This document shows positions 1 to 13,000 of a stretch of 64,000 bases of DNA, in pieces. Positions within the stretch are counted from its first letter, which is position 1. Each line of letters starts with the position of its first letter. The notes beneath the pieces were generated by a model. It worked only from the letters and a program-made list of their open reading frames with translations. It made no database searches and was not told the DNA's origin. The DNA is from Polyodon spathula (taxonomy: Eukaryota; Chordata; Actinopteri; Acipenseriformes; Polyodontidae), in assembly GCF_017654505.1 (NCBI RefSeq), contig NC_054552.1, positions 35,317,549 to 35,381,548 of the forward strand, written 5' to 3'. Both the position numbers and the translations under genes were made by a program.

Positions 1-1202
1 TTCATAAAATTCATTTTCCTTTCTCTCTCCTACACTGTGTCGTGACTTTCTCTGAGGCATGAATAGAAAGAAACATAATTCAAACAGCCCAGGGGCCATC
101 TTCTGCTATAGACACACATTCTATAGGTGCTTTCACTGGCTATAGGCTTGGGTTAGACCAACCTACCAGTAGAGCCCCCGGTGCAGCCCTGGTTATTGTG
201 GGGCTGGCCTCTGTCACTGTCTTTCAGTGCTGAACAGTTACCGAAGCAATCTTGAAAACAATGCATGCATTGCTGTGCAATGCACTTCTCTACTACGTAC
301 GCAATACATTACTTCATCCATACTGTACTCTTGTAACATACACACACGTGTTGATTTGTAAGTGCATGATAGCTTCTTATTCTATATGCTCTTGTAGATG
401 GTCTGTGTTTCTGTTTATTTATATTAGATACAGTGCAAGCCTAAACACCGAAATATTCTACTCACATCTCAGAGCATTAAAAATATTTTGATCCAATTGC
501 ATCAAAAAACAAGCAAAACTAAAAGTTTAACAGCGGAATGGCCAGAGGCTTAATTTCTGAAAAATTCTAACTCTTTTGGGTATGACTAGGGGTGGATTTC
601 ATTCTAGTGATTAAGTGTGACCTCACAATTTGAAGTGCTAATACATATCTGTGCTTTATTATTAGGAGTTTCACACTGGTAGCATAAGAGAATGTGTTTC
701 AATGGTGTTTATTTTTTCAATAAGAAATAACAAATGTTTAATGATCAGTGACTTTTCTCGACTTTACGGCAACATTCAATCAACTTTTCATTTTTGTATG
801 ATGCCAAGGTATGTTCAGGGCGTGTATGGAAATGTAATTTAAGAGGGAAACAACATGTGTCATTTAGCATCACCATATTTAATCTACCCCTCATGAAGAA
901 TTCATCACAGTGCTGAACTGCACATCAATCCACAATAAACAGTGCTGCTGTTTGAGTGCCCAGGTTCAAAGCACTCCCAACACTCTTTCAATCAGAAGCT
1001 TCCAGTGATGGGTTGCCAAATATTCAGCCTCCAGTGCCATTGCTGCTAACCAAGGCTCTGTTGGCATGGCAACATGTAACATAGAGCCAGCTGCCCTGAG
1101 CTGAGCAATATGCACCGTCCAGCCAGTCCATTCAAGCTCCTTCAACTGGACTTGTATTGTATCCCCCTTGGGAGACCTGACTGGGAAAGAGCTGAATCTG
1201 CT

Positions 1203-1286
1203 AGTTTAATAAACAGCGAGGGAGAGTGTGTAGAGATGCAGGTTTCTAATCCAGCCAGTTTAATAAACAGCGAGGGAGAGTGTGTG
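1203..1286. repeat. 54-bp spaced direct repeat
   Basis: The 29-bp segment beginning AGTTTAATAAACAGCGAGGG occurs twice, 54 bp apart, and both copies are identical through GAGAGTGTGT. Confidence 0.85.
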
Positions 1287-1739
1287 ACGTGTGTTGTTTA
1301 TAAGCAACACAATTAAAATTCCACTAAACTGCTGTGCAAAGACACTCCTACCCAGCTCCATCCCCTCTGCCCAATTGAATCAAGCTATTACCTTTCATCT
1401 GTTTGTAAAGATTAAAGACCATAAAACCTGGGGTGTCACCTTTGATAATCTTTGGTGCAGAGAGCTAATAGGAAATCCATTCACTGACAGATTTGTTATT
1501 CTTTTTTTAAGAAGGCCCCACTCATCCCTTCCGCAGCCAGACAGTCGTTAATTGTCCAGCTGGCTAAGAAGGAGCTGGAGACAAGGGCTCTGTTGTGGCT
1601 GAAAACATCAGCCTGGCAGTTTCTGAAGCAGTCCAGGATGCAGCAGTACACTGGATAAATAATTAAGGCTGAGGTTATGATTACACAACAATTACTTTCA
1701 GCTTCTCATATATTAAAAGCCTCTCATAAAACATAAACA

Positions 1740-1765
1740 CCCCCCCCCCCCCCCCCCCCCCCCCC
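1740..1765. repeat. C homopolymer (about 26 nt)
   Basis: An uninterrupted run of C in intron 11 (a G-run in ntrk3 pre-mRNA sense). Its length is likely unstable and prone to assembly error. Confidence 0.95.
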
Positions 1766-2185
1766 ACTGCCCTCTCTAAATCATGGGTCCCCAGAGGCCA
1801 GCATTAAGCATGTCAGGAACTACCTCTCTGAGCCAAGGAATAGCTGTCTTTTAACGTGACAGTTAAGAATACTAGAATTAGAATCAAGCTGGCACGTATA
1901 TCATTCATATATCAGACAGAGATTTCAAATGAAGGTAGTAAAGGTTCTAGAGTGTTTCAAAAAGAGTAGTGTGTGTTTATGAATCTCTTATAAGGTTTTG
2001 CATGTATTTCTGCTGCCTCCGATGCCTTCCCCAGAAAAAGAAAATGACTGTTTCTGGTACTGCATTGTGACCCTCAATTAAAAACCATTGGAAGCAGTGT
2101 TTAACTCACACTTAATGTGCAAAGTCTGCACTCTGGTCTCTCTCAAGTGTTCCAGTGAGAGTTTTCTGGATATCTCAGTTTGTAT

Positions 2186-2204
2186 CCCCCCCCCCCCCCC
2201 CCCC
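2186..2204. repeat. C homopolymer (about 19 nt)
   Basis: A second uninterrupted C run, 420 bp from the first, followed by TTCCCC. It has the same orientation as the first. Confidence 0.95.
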
Positions 2205-2402
2205 TTCCCCGCCTTTTGCTGAGGGACCCTCTGTTTAATAATTGATAGAGGCTCCCTCAGGTAAAAAAAAGAAAATGTTCTCATAAAGACAAACGCTCAT
2301 AAAAGACATTGAAAAAGCTGACACAGGCCTGGAGAGCTTAGACAAAATCAGCCTGGAGATTATTGCACTGAGACAAACAGCTGACTAGGAAATGTGCTTT
2401 AA

Positions 2403-2414
2403 ACACACACACAC

Positions 2415-2462
<48 letters not shown>

Positions 2463-2469
2463 ACACACA
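2403..2469. repeat. CA microsatellite
   Basis: About 67 bp of CA dinucleotides with single-base interruptions (CGCA, CTCA). Confidence 0.95.
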
Positions 2470-3845
2470 TGCTCAGTAACCCCGGTTGCATCAGTAAACC
2501 CCAGCGTGGAATAACTGGCTGACATTTCTTATTTGGATTATGAAGTTTCCGAAGTGCAAACAGTTTGAGAGTATCACTGAATTTTCAATTTCACGAGTCT
2601 CAACACCACATAACACCAATCCATAGCCAGCAACAGGTCTCTAACAATACTCTTTACCATTTAGCATTTTTGAAATACATCCGAAGAAAATGACCAGCTC
2701 TCTATTAGCATTGTTTTAACTCAGTCTCTTCGGTGGTCACAATGGAGGGACTCCACTGTATAATGGGCATATTTTTCCCAGTTCCAGTTGCTAGCAGAGA
2801 GAGGAGTTTGATTACAACACACAAAGTAAGATTTTGCGGTTAGTTGTCCATTTTGTGTACTTTCCTAAATCCTGTTCATTCCACTCAATTGCAGATCTGA
2901 AACATGTTAAATGCATAGATCAGATGGTTAGCAGCATCGCAATAGGTTGTGAAACATGTAGATTAAACTGCAGCTGCATTCAAAAGAGCCAGGCAGAACG
3001 AACACGTAGTTGTATCTGTGGCTTCTAACAGAGACAGGTGAAGTCTAATTTTGATGGATTAAATGAAGTATGTTTTTCCTAAAACTGTTTTAGAATAGCT
3101 ACTTTAACATACCATAACAGTTTCATACACACACACAAAAATCATTCAATCTGTCAAATTCATCAATAAAACGTGTTCAAATGCCAGAGCTATCAGTTTC
3201 CTTTGTAATCCCAATGCACACTACAGTACATACAACATAAACAGAACACCATGGTTAATTACCATCTCTCACCAGGGAAGCCTGTAACTAACTTGGAACT
3301 TTGCCGCTTCTGAATTATTTATTTCCTCTTTTAAAATATTTCTGCTGATTTCAATCTGAACTATTGTGTATCCTTGATATTCACTGCATTCTATAAAGTG
3401 TATGAAATCCTCTTTAAATACAATTTCCCATAGCTAGTGTCAACACCAGCATCCCTTTGCTGTGCTCTCATGCAGTAATTGCAGCTTTTCTTCCATATTT
3501 CACCCCTGAAATAACGAGGACGAGCAAAATGCATTTGCACACAGCATAGAGAATGTCATAATGCTTAGATATGTGCCAGCAGGAATAATTTGATATATAA
3601 TTCATACAGTATTTTTAAAAAGGGCAGACTAAGAACAGAGATGGAAGATACTTTTATATCTTTAGCGAGGATGTAACAGCTCGGGTAGAGACTTTAAACA
3701 AACACAGCAGATACAAGTATAGCTAAGAAGCAACCAGTAACACTGGTGTGTCTACCATCTTCCACTGGCTATGAACAGATAAGCCTTTAGACTGGAAGAG
3801 GTGCACTTTGGGAGTGTATTGCACCCAGTTACCCAGTTACACGAG

Positions 3846-3945
3846 AGGGGCTGAGAGGAGATTGTGGAGAGAGTTGGGGTGGGGAGGGGGCTGGGAGGGG
3901 GGGGGGGGGGCTTAGAAGGGAGGGGGGGGGCTGGGAGAAGAGGGG
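3846..3945 (+). repeat. G-rich tract, quadruplex-capable
   Basis: Many runs of four or more G, including 14 G at 3897-3910 and 9-10 G near 3922-3930. The G-rich strand is the template strand for ntrk3. Confidence 0.8.
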
Positions 3946-5302
3946 CAGGATGGCAGCAAGACCTGTACAATTCTGTTGGTCACTGAGGAGTAAGAGATAC
4001 AGTGAGTGTCAGTCCTTAAGCCACATCTTTTCTTGCTTCATTTCACCACATGTACAGGATCTACAGTCTGCCTGTCACACTGCAGCATCCAGAATCAACT
4101 GACAGCACATTGCAGACAGTGAGCGACTCTGAGACGTGCAGGTGAACAGGCAGTGAGACGCACTGCTGGTATTGATACGACTCACTCCTTTGTACAATAC
4201 TTAAGATGCAAAAAGCATATACAACAGCAGTACAATTTCCACTTATCATGGCAGAGAACTTCCGACAATAGGCACTTCTTAAAAAGATCTACGTTATTGT
4301 AATGTATCTGAACTATGAATGGTGGCGTTATTTCCTATTGTTCTGTTTGTGAGACTATTACAGTTTTACCAATGTTAAGCTTGCTTATACTGTACATTCA
4401 ATGTCTTCTCATGATTAACCATGGTTTGACTCAAACTCTACCACACATATTAGTAATTTACTTTGCCTACCTAGGTCTTAATAAGCTTTTATGCTTGATA
4501 TTCCACTGCAAACGTTTTTTAGGGCAATTTTTTTTTTGGTCTCTGCTTAGCCCTTGGATGCAGCCGCTCTGTCCTAATTATAATAATAACCTCCCCCTGC
4601 AGGCTTGAGGAGACAGGCATGAACTAAACAGGCTGGGACATGAAATTAGATCTGATTTAGATAAAAGGCTATTGCTTAAGACAAACACAATTGTATTAAA
4701 TTTCCTCTTTGGCAGACAACACTCTTGTAGGCAAGGATACAGATGCCTAGTGAAACAGATTTTTGTAATCTTTTTTATGTTTTTCATTAAATTGATTCTT
4801 TTAACTGAGAGCTCTGTGGACAGGGTGCAAGACTGCAAGCAGATTCACAGACCCTAATACTCTGAAGGATGCCAATAATCTTATCTAAAAAAACTCTCAG
4901 TGTTCCCTTGTGCTGCAGGGAGGCAGTGTGAATCCATACTACAGTATTACTGCTGAGAAAGGCTTGTTCTCAAAATCACAGGGCTGGCTCTGAGCCTCTC
5001 CCAATGCTCTTAATCATGAACTAATATCTGAGTGAAGAAATAAATCAACTGCCCTGGAAGAAAAACCATGATCTCTGGATGATTGTGTGGCACTCAAGGT
5101 TGAAGTGCAAGCAAATCAATGCAATGCAGTAGAATACGCCATGGCCCCCTTTTCCACCAGAACACAACAATCCCCATAGCAGCACATCATGATTGTATTA
5201 GACCTGGAATAATCTGCAGCCTATCTACAAAATAACCAGGAGCTGATTTAGTGAAGTGAAAATGCAATCCTCTTCAAGGCAATGATTCTCCTGAACCCTC
5301 CA

Positions 5303-5412
5303 GTTAAATTCTAGAACTCAACAAGGCTATTCTGTATGTATACTGCAGCTCTGGATGCTGAATTCTAGAATACAACAAGGCTATTCTGTATGTTTAGCAC
5401 AGCTCTGGATAA
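5303..5412. repeat. Tandem duplication of about 55 bp
   Basis: Two adjacent copies contain ACAAGGCTATTCTGTATGT followed by CAGCTCTGGAT. Confidence 0.8.
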
Positions 5413-5734
5413 CACTTCTACAGTACCGTAAATGGAAGGTCACATACCTCATATTAAAAGTGGGGAACCATAGGAATCAATAGGAAACAATTCAATCACA
5501 TATAATTACATTTGCAACTTTACTTTCTATCTACCTTGCTGTACTGTACATGTGTAGAACTGGTTATTTTTTAATGCTCAATACATTTTTGAAAAACATA
5601 ACATAACAAATCTGATTGAAAGTTGGCTTAAAAGTGGACAGTGATTGCTTTTTGACCTTTATTAAATCTCTATGTTCTATCAAAAATCCAGAGCCTTCAC
5701 TAAGTGAGACAAAGGAGAGTCCAAAATAGCCCTA

Positions 5735-6118
5735 CTGGTATTGTGTTTCATGCAGTTTGACTGCCATGGCAATGCAGCTGCTATTGTGTTTCATGCAGTC
5801 TGACTGCCATGGCAATGCAGCTTCTATTGTGTTACATGCAGTCTGACTGCCATGGCAATGCAGCTGCTATTGTGTTTCATGCAGTCTGACTGCGATGGCA
5901 ATGCAGCTGCTATTGTGTTTCATGCAGTTTGACTGCCATGGCAACGCAGCTGCTATTTGTTTCATGCTGTCTGACTGCCATGGCAATGCAGCTGCTATTG
6001 TGTTTCATGCTGTCTGACTGCCATGGCAATGCAGCTGCTATTGTGTTTCATGCTGTCTGACTGCCATGGCAATGCAGCTGCTATTGTGTTTCATGCAGTC
6101 TGACTGCCATGGCAATGC
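5735..6118. repeat. 43-bp minisatellite, about 9 copies
   Basis: The unit is built on CTGCCATGGCAATGCAGCTG followed by CTATTGTGTTTCATGCAGTCTGA. Copies are highly similar, with a few CAG/CTG and C/T variants. Each unit includes the palindrome TGCCATGGCA. Confidence 0.95.
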
Positions 6119-6967
6119 CCAGACTCTGCGGAACATGCAGGGCAAGAGGGCTCAAGGCCTAGCAGTGCAGTGAGAGGATTGCATCTGTTACTATTTAAAT
6201 CCCCCCACCACATACTGATCCAAGCAATTCAGGGAGGTAAAGGCATGTCTTATTAAAAGGCATGGATGGTGGGAGAATCACAATGAGAAAATTAATTAAA
6301 ATGTAAATTGAGCCCTGATTCAATGCTTCTGCCTTCTAGCCAAAATAGCTATATTCATCCTGTGCGTGCATATAATTCCATTTAACACAGATATAAGCAG
6401 CAACATCTCTAAATGCCGGTACTGTACTGTATGAACATGTATAAGCAGCTGGAGGTTAAACGAGCCATATCGCACATCAGTGGAAACAGATTTCTATCAA
6501 AACATGAGACATTTTGTTTCTTCCCTTGTTTTTGAGAATTCAACATCTGCCAATGGTATATTCTAAAACTTTTTTTAATTAACTTTGTTTATGGGAACAG
6601 GAGACTTTGCTGTTGTTATATAACCCTGGGTGTCTTCGCACAGAAGGGCAAAGGATAGGAAAAAATCAAGAGAAGAGTGGCGGCTCCCGTAGGAACTGCA
6701 GTGAAAAAGATAAAGTCAATGAAGATGGCACAGGACCAAGCCAAACACACACAGCTAGCACTGAACGCATTCACTTAGCAGACAACAGCCAGCACAGGAG
6801 GCCACAAGGTATTCTAATGTAGTTAAGTAGAGATACAGCAGGCCATTACTGTCCCACGGGGGCAGAAAGAACAAATACATAGCCACAGGCTCCGATACTG
6901 TATTCAAGGCAGTGAAAAAGTGAAAATCCAGCTCACACCCAAGGGTACTTAGAAAAATCCATCTTAC

Positions 6968-7070
6968 CTTTCATTCCAAACTTGGAGCGGCGTCCATATT
7001 TGTTGATGAGGACAAAGAGCACCACAAGAAGGACACAGGCGAATCCGGCAAGGCCGACTGCAATCGAGAC
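6968..7070 (-). CDS. ntrk3: ntrk3 coding exon 11: transmembrane segment
   Basis: This 103-nt exon encodes VSIAVGLAGFACVLLVVLFV then LINKYGRRSKFGMK, residues 427-460, plus one base of the next Gly. The first 24 residues are a single hydrophobic helix, and the basic NKYGRRSK is the cytosolic anchor. The donor is GTAAGA. This is the last ntrk3 exon in the window. Confidence 0.96.
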
Positions 7071-10000
7071 CTGCAGTGGAGAGAGAGCCCTGGGATATAA
7101 AACACTCCTGTGAACACAGGAACACCACACTGGTCAACTCGCCATATCCCTTAGAAAAGTTTACCACAGCGTTTGAAGTGTACTCTGTCATATGAACAGG
7201 TTAGAAACATGGCATTTAAAAGCGCTTCATTGGTCATTAATAGAATGCAATCCCTATTACCCACACAGCTCAAAATATTCCAGATGTTACCATTAATAAT
7301 GCAGCATTTAGCCTCGACTAGGTCTGCTTTTCTATTCATATCACAGAATATTTTTTACTAAGTTTACAGCAAGATTTACATAAGATACAAAATAAATGCT
7401 CAACCTATGAAAAATCTAAACTTCAATAACACAAGAATGGAAATAGCAGTTTGAGCTACTCTGGAGTTTAACTAATGTATGATTGGTTTAATTTCATTTA
7501 ATTTCAAGCTTACAAAACCTGGAATGAATCAATCTGCCATGCAGTGGATGTCTGAAAACCTCCAGACAGAAACAGTCAGGAGATCTTTATAATGACCTGA
7601 GGTTCTGTGATAAACAAACAAAGGCAGTGGGGTTTGTCAGCACACTCACCCCGAAAGTGTCCTCTTCTGGCTTATGAGTCACACTTATAGGAGGCGTGGG
7701 GGTACTAGAATACACTAGCAGAGAGACAGAGACCAGGTTAGATGTCCCTATCATCAAATTAACCTCACTGTCCTTGCAGTATGCAACACATTCCAACAGT
7801 GCTGTAAAAACTAGAATAATGGGGCTATGATAAATTCTTTGTTTCTTATTCTTAAATAGTTAATGGCTAATATTTGATCTTCCAGATACATATTTCTATG
7901 CTGTACTTTACATACATGTACAACCAATTCAGATTTTCCTTTTTGCTGAAAGTCACAATATTAATCACTGCACAAGGGACTGCATAATTCCAAGCAGAAC
8001 GTATATGTCCAGTAATTAATGTCTGTTCAGAGAAAATATCTATTTACTTACAGATACTTAACAGACATTTAGGGTTAGGGTTTTTTTTATTATTACCTAC
8101 AGAGTGTATTGTTTTTTGTGAACTTGTCACATTTCAAAAACAAACAAAACAACACAAAACAAATCAAGCTGAACCAGTATAGATCTGAACTATGTAACTG
8201 TGGTATTAAGTGAGCAGGTATAGCACTTGAGAGACGAGGGGAACTGGATGTTTTAAAGCCAGTTAATTGGCTGTTGGACTGCCATGGGCAGAGTTCAACA
8301 GTGAAGAGAATCAATGCAGCCCCCCTCTTGCATTCCAGATACCCAGGCCTGCTCAATAATAATTAGCATCACTGCATCACATCTGTTGAACTTTCAATCC
8401 ATTCATCTTGGGTTGATTTGGACAAGTTGTAGTCTTTTCCTTCACTGGGACTGCTCAGCACACCTCTGCAGGGTTTGACTGTGTGTAAACCCTCTGTGCT
8501 GTTGAGGGAGTCAATCCACTTTATTGACAATCCTTGCCAGTCACCAATCTCATGAAGTCTGCATGTTTTAACAAAGTGATCTGAAGGGGTTATGGAGGTG
8601 CTATGAAGTGGACATGAAAGGTGAAAGATGAAGGTCAACGTCAAAGAATGCACTGCCTTTCATTTTCACACAATGGTTACATTGGCACAGAAACCACACT
8701 GTGGGTGTCAAGTATGCTTGTAGAATACATGACCAACCAAGTCAGAGTTCACCTTCAATAAAGGAAGTGTTGCTACTGTTAACTTAGAATAACGACTTAC
8801 TGATAGCACCATGGTTTGCTTGAACCCTTAATAAACACATGAGGACATATAGCCTTTTTGTTCAACTGTTTTTCATCCTGTGTCCATTATATCAATGTAT
8901 TAAGGCACAGATTTACTGGGGTCTTCAGTTACTGTATTATATCAATGTATTATAGCACAGACTTACTGGGATCTTCAGTTTCTGTGGAGGGAAAAACAAG
9001 GAAAAATCATGTGAATAAAAACTGCAAAAAGAAAACCTCAATAAAACATTTTCAACACAATAGTGATGCAGAGTGCTGTAATTACACCTATAGTTGTTAT
9101 CTGACCACATGAAAGCCACACAGAAAAATTGAAATGCTGCTTTATTGTTTCACAGGGTTGTAGGAGTCTTAAGTCCATCTAGGTTTCTTACTAGAGGTAT
9201 TCAATACAATTGCTTGTGTTACCTTTCCCAAAAAAGGTTAAGGTTGCAAATTGGAGTAAAAACCTTTTCAAACGGGCCATACAGCAATAGCTGCTCAGTG
9301 GTTAACCAAGGTAATTCAGCACCATACATCTGTGAGTATCAATATGCATATTAACAATAACAATGACATTGGATAAGGACTAAAGAAGATCTTAATTGCT
9401 ATCTACTGTATTAACTTGTGTGGTTTAATATACACGCTGGTGTAGCTTATTTCATTCTATAATACTGCTGAATGGCATAAAACTTTAACATAGAATTTAC
9501 TGGTATTTTTCAATTTTATGTTTCAAAAACTTCCTTGAACCATAATATACTGGTAATATGGTGCAACTAAAAAAAACAGCAGCTCCCTGTGTAATGAATT
9601 GTGGGTTCCCTCTCTCCTGGGATTTCACCCTAACCGGAGCAGTCAGGCATGCCTCAGGAAGTGCTCCCACTCACCCTCGAAGGGGGCGTGCAGGAAGTGT
9701 GCATAGATAGTGTCGTTGACGAAGCCCAGCCCATTCCATGCCTCCAGGGTGTAGTTGCCGTTATTGTAGTGTGTGGGGTTTATGAAGATTAGGCAGCCCT
9801 CCTGGTAGTCCTGGTAGTCTCCCTTGTCAGTGTAGATGTATCCATTGTCCCCGATCTCCACTCCATTGTGCAGCCAGCGCAGCTCTGGAGGAGGGTTCCC
9901 GCGCACAATGAATTCCACGCATGTGTCGTGTCTGCGCTCAGGCTCCACCAGCTTCACGATGTGTGGGGGGTCTGCAGTGCAGGGAGGCACGGGCTTTACA

Positions 10001-13000
10001 GTGAGGCAATGGACTTTGCTGCTTATTTACTGCTTTTGTATTTGTTTAATTTCTGAAAGATGTTGTCCTTGTCCTACCTCCCCTGTGCACAAGGCTCTGC
10101 TACACTGTGAAGCTATTGGCTGCTCAGGTGAAACTAGGCCTGAGGTCCATTCCTGCAACTGAGGACCTGCTGCAAGAGCTGAGTAGAGCATCAGTGAAAT
10201 GAATCAGAACCTCAGAACACAATCATTTCAATAAATTAATTATTAGCCCACCAGTGAATTGACCTTCTCATACTCAGAGTCAGAGTCTTAGAACAAGACT
10301 AGAGTGTTAAGTATATAAACCAGCCAGCAAAAATCTTAATAATTCACATCTAGTGAGACAGTCTCCCCTTGTTATTGGTTTCTATTTTTTAAATTTATTT
10401 TTTATAGTTTCCAGTACCACAAAATGACCCCATATAATTCTGGTTTCCAATATTGCTCAAATGTTCAACAAGAATCTTTAAAGAAAAGTGAAATCCTGAC
10501 CAAACATTTTCTGACTAAACTGATAAGTTTGTTTTTACTCTACTTTCAGAGGCTTTGTTATAAAAATGCAGCTGTAGAAAAAAAGAAAGTAAATCTACCT
10601 ATATCCACCCAACAGGTGCAGGAGACACCTCAGTCTATATTTACCCAACAGATGCAGGAGACATCTTTACAGCACTGTTACTCATCTGTGTGTGAGTGTG
10701 AGTGTGAGTGTGAGTGTGAGTGTGAGTGTGAGTGTGAGTGTGAGTGTGAGTACGGTGTGCATACCTGAGAAGCAACTTCAACAGAAGTGTCCTCGAGTGG
10801 CAAAGAGCCAAAGACATGGGGCAGAGATGAGCACAGCTCAATAACACTCACACTGAACGGACAGCAGGACAGTGGAGTTGGTTATCCCCACCACATTCTC
10901 CGCTATGCAGGTCAACTGAAAGCCATTGTCCTCCCAGCTGACATTGAACAGAGTCAGGTTGATGGAGTGAACATTCGGCCAGTTCACGTTGGTCTGGGGG
11001 TAAGGGGAGAGAAAGAGCGAGTCAATGCAAGCAGCAGTGTGCAACAGTCTGGCTTTGTGAGAACTATCACATTGCTCAAACCCATCTATCACATCCACAT
11101 TCCAAGCACTCCAATGAGCGCTCACAGCACTGCTCTCACCTGGTGTGTGTTTATGGAGTGAAGACCTGTGACAATCCAGTCGACGTCGGGCAAGGGGGAC
11201 CCCGAGCCGTTACAGGTGACCACCACGCGCTCTCCCTCCATGACTGTCAGGTTACTGTGGCTCACACTGATCTCTGGTAGGTCTGGCAAGGAAGAGAGGC
11301 AGGGAGATGAGTCAGAGGCTGCAGTGTGTTTAATACCCTGCTTCCATTTCTTTGTAATAGCACAGCTGCAATGGTATTTAAATGTTGAAAACTATCAACA
11401 ATCAGCATGTTACTGGGTCCACTGGTATTTTTCTAAGGTTGTTTATGATTACATGGAATATACAGTAGAGTAGAATTTGTATAACTTTCAGGTGTGTCTG
11501 ACTACATGGAGCTACAGTGTTCCCTGCTTAAAAGGTAACCTCTATTGCACAGAACTCGTTATTCAGTAACTGCATGGTGTAAAAGGTAAATGCGGCAGGA
11601 ATGTTTTGCTTGTTAATGATCCAGGCAGCCCTGGGCAGGTCAGTAAGGCCTATTCAACTAATTCCAATGCACAGGACATTGTGTTAATTCATCAGAGTGA
11701 TCCTATACAATTGTCCATAGTGAGTACTGTTTGTTTGAGTTGTTTTGAGTCTTATGAGTAGATAGCATGCCCTACCACACAATGTGATGTTCATGTCCTG
11801 GAGTGGAATCACCTCCGACTCCCCAGTCTTACAGAACAGCTGCTGGGTGTGCAGCCCAGCCTCCCCTCGCTGCTGCCACAGCTGCACCCAGCGAATGTCA
11901 CAGCTGCAGTTGAACAGGATGTTATCCAGCCTCCTGCAGGAAAGCACACAGCTTGGTTCAGTCACACGGGAATGGAAGTAGGTTAAGGACAACGATGTCT
12001 CATCCCACTGAGTGGCCCCAAACATCCATCACATTGAGACTGGAGAACAAAGCACACGTTCCATATTCAAGCAGCCCAGCCTACACCATGTGTTGCCTGC
12101 TGCTGTGTGTACTGCACAGGGCACAGAACACCACACAAACACACACAGTAAACAAGGTGCACGTGCTGCTCCTGGAAGTCTCTATGGGAATGCTTGGATT
12201 TGTACAGACACCAGTATTTTTAACTCATTCTTTAGAGCAATAAAGTCATTTTTCAGAACAGCCTCTGAATTTAAAGGTCTGTTGGGTAATAAGACATTTG
12301 TATCTAATGCAATGATCCTCGTACACTAAAGGGTTAATTGTGGAAAGGCCTATCTCTGTGTAAAAGTGCCCCAGCAGGAGGAACACTTCTATTGATAATA
12401 CTGGTTTTGAACCTGGTTGCTAGGAGAGGAGGAAGCCCCCGTGCTGAATGTGTGAAGTGCTTTATTATAACCAATGCTTGTACCTGTGAAATTCTGCTGG
12501 GCTGTCACCAGTTTTAACAAGCAAACCCGTTGAAACTTGGCAGGCAGCCTCTGCCTCTTTCCTTTCTACTCAGAAATGTTTGAAGCTGTGAATGAACTTG
12601 AGCAGAAGACACTGGTCTACAGAAACATTTGAACTGGTTGTAAATTAATTCAATTTATAGTGTTGCTCAGTATACCTCATTTCTAAAATATAATGTCTCC
12701 AGATAGTAATGGATTTTTTCCAATCCTTGGTGACAGTTATTTTAAGTTTAAAATACAGACTGGCCTTAGATTACTACAAACAGCAGCTCTGGTAAGCCAA
12801 TGAGGATAAGCATTGAAACTGCAAGTTAAATCTTCTACTGTATAAACTCCTGGAGGGAGTCATTTTATAGCATCATTTTTAAGATAAATGAGTATATATA
12901 TATTGTATAGCCTGTAAGAAAATAAAAAACGATCACTCAAAACAGTATAAGTGAAGTGATCTTTCACTGGCACACTGTCAGTTTTTGATTAAGCGTCTGA

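Larger units (their letters stand above)
1..6967 (-). other. ntrk3: ntrk3 intron 11 (partial)
   Basis: This is the 5' part of the intron following the transmembrane exon. I looked for the next coding exons (TrkC juxtamembrane PVAVISGEEDSASPLHH type, and truncated-isoform exons) on the minus strand and found none. It contains two long C homopolymers, a CA microsatellite, a G-rich stretch, small duplications and a 43-bp minisatellite, listed separately. The remainder is unremarkable AT-rich sequence. Confidence 0.8.
8887..8986 (-). repeat. 50-bp tandem duplication containing the ntrk3 microexon
   Basis: Units 8887-8936 and 8937-8986 both begin TTATATCAATGTATTA and each contains a 15-nt microexon-like core (8917-8931 and 8967-8981). 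The copies differ at a handful of positions. Confidence 0.85.

Noticed and set aside
4405..4440. Possible downstream ntrk3 exon (CCATGGTTAAT resembling a HINHG codon string in reverse)
   Set aside because: The flanking residues do not match the TrkC juxtamembrane region and no splice sites fit.
7701..7708. Alternative acceptor AG inside ntrk3 exon 10
   Set aside because: Splicing there would put a TAA in frame seven codons later; the upstream AG keeps the conserved stalk sequence.
10641..10847. Minus-strand frame with Thr-His repeats near ntrk3 exon 7
   Set aside because: It is a product of the GAGTGT microsatellite in intron 7 and does not join any exon in phase.
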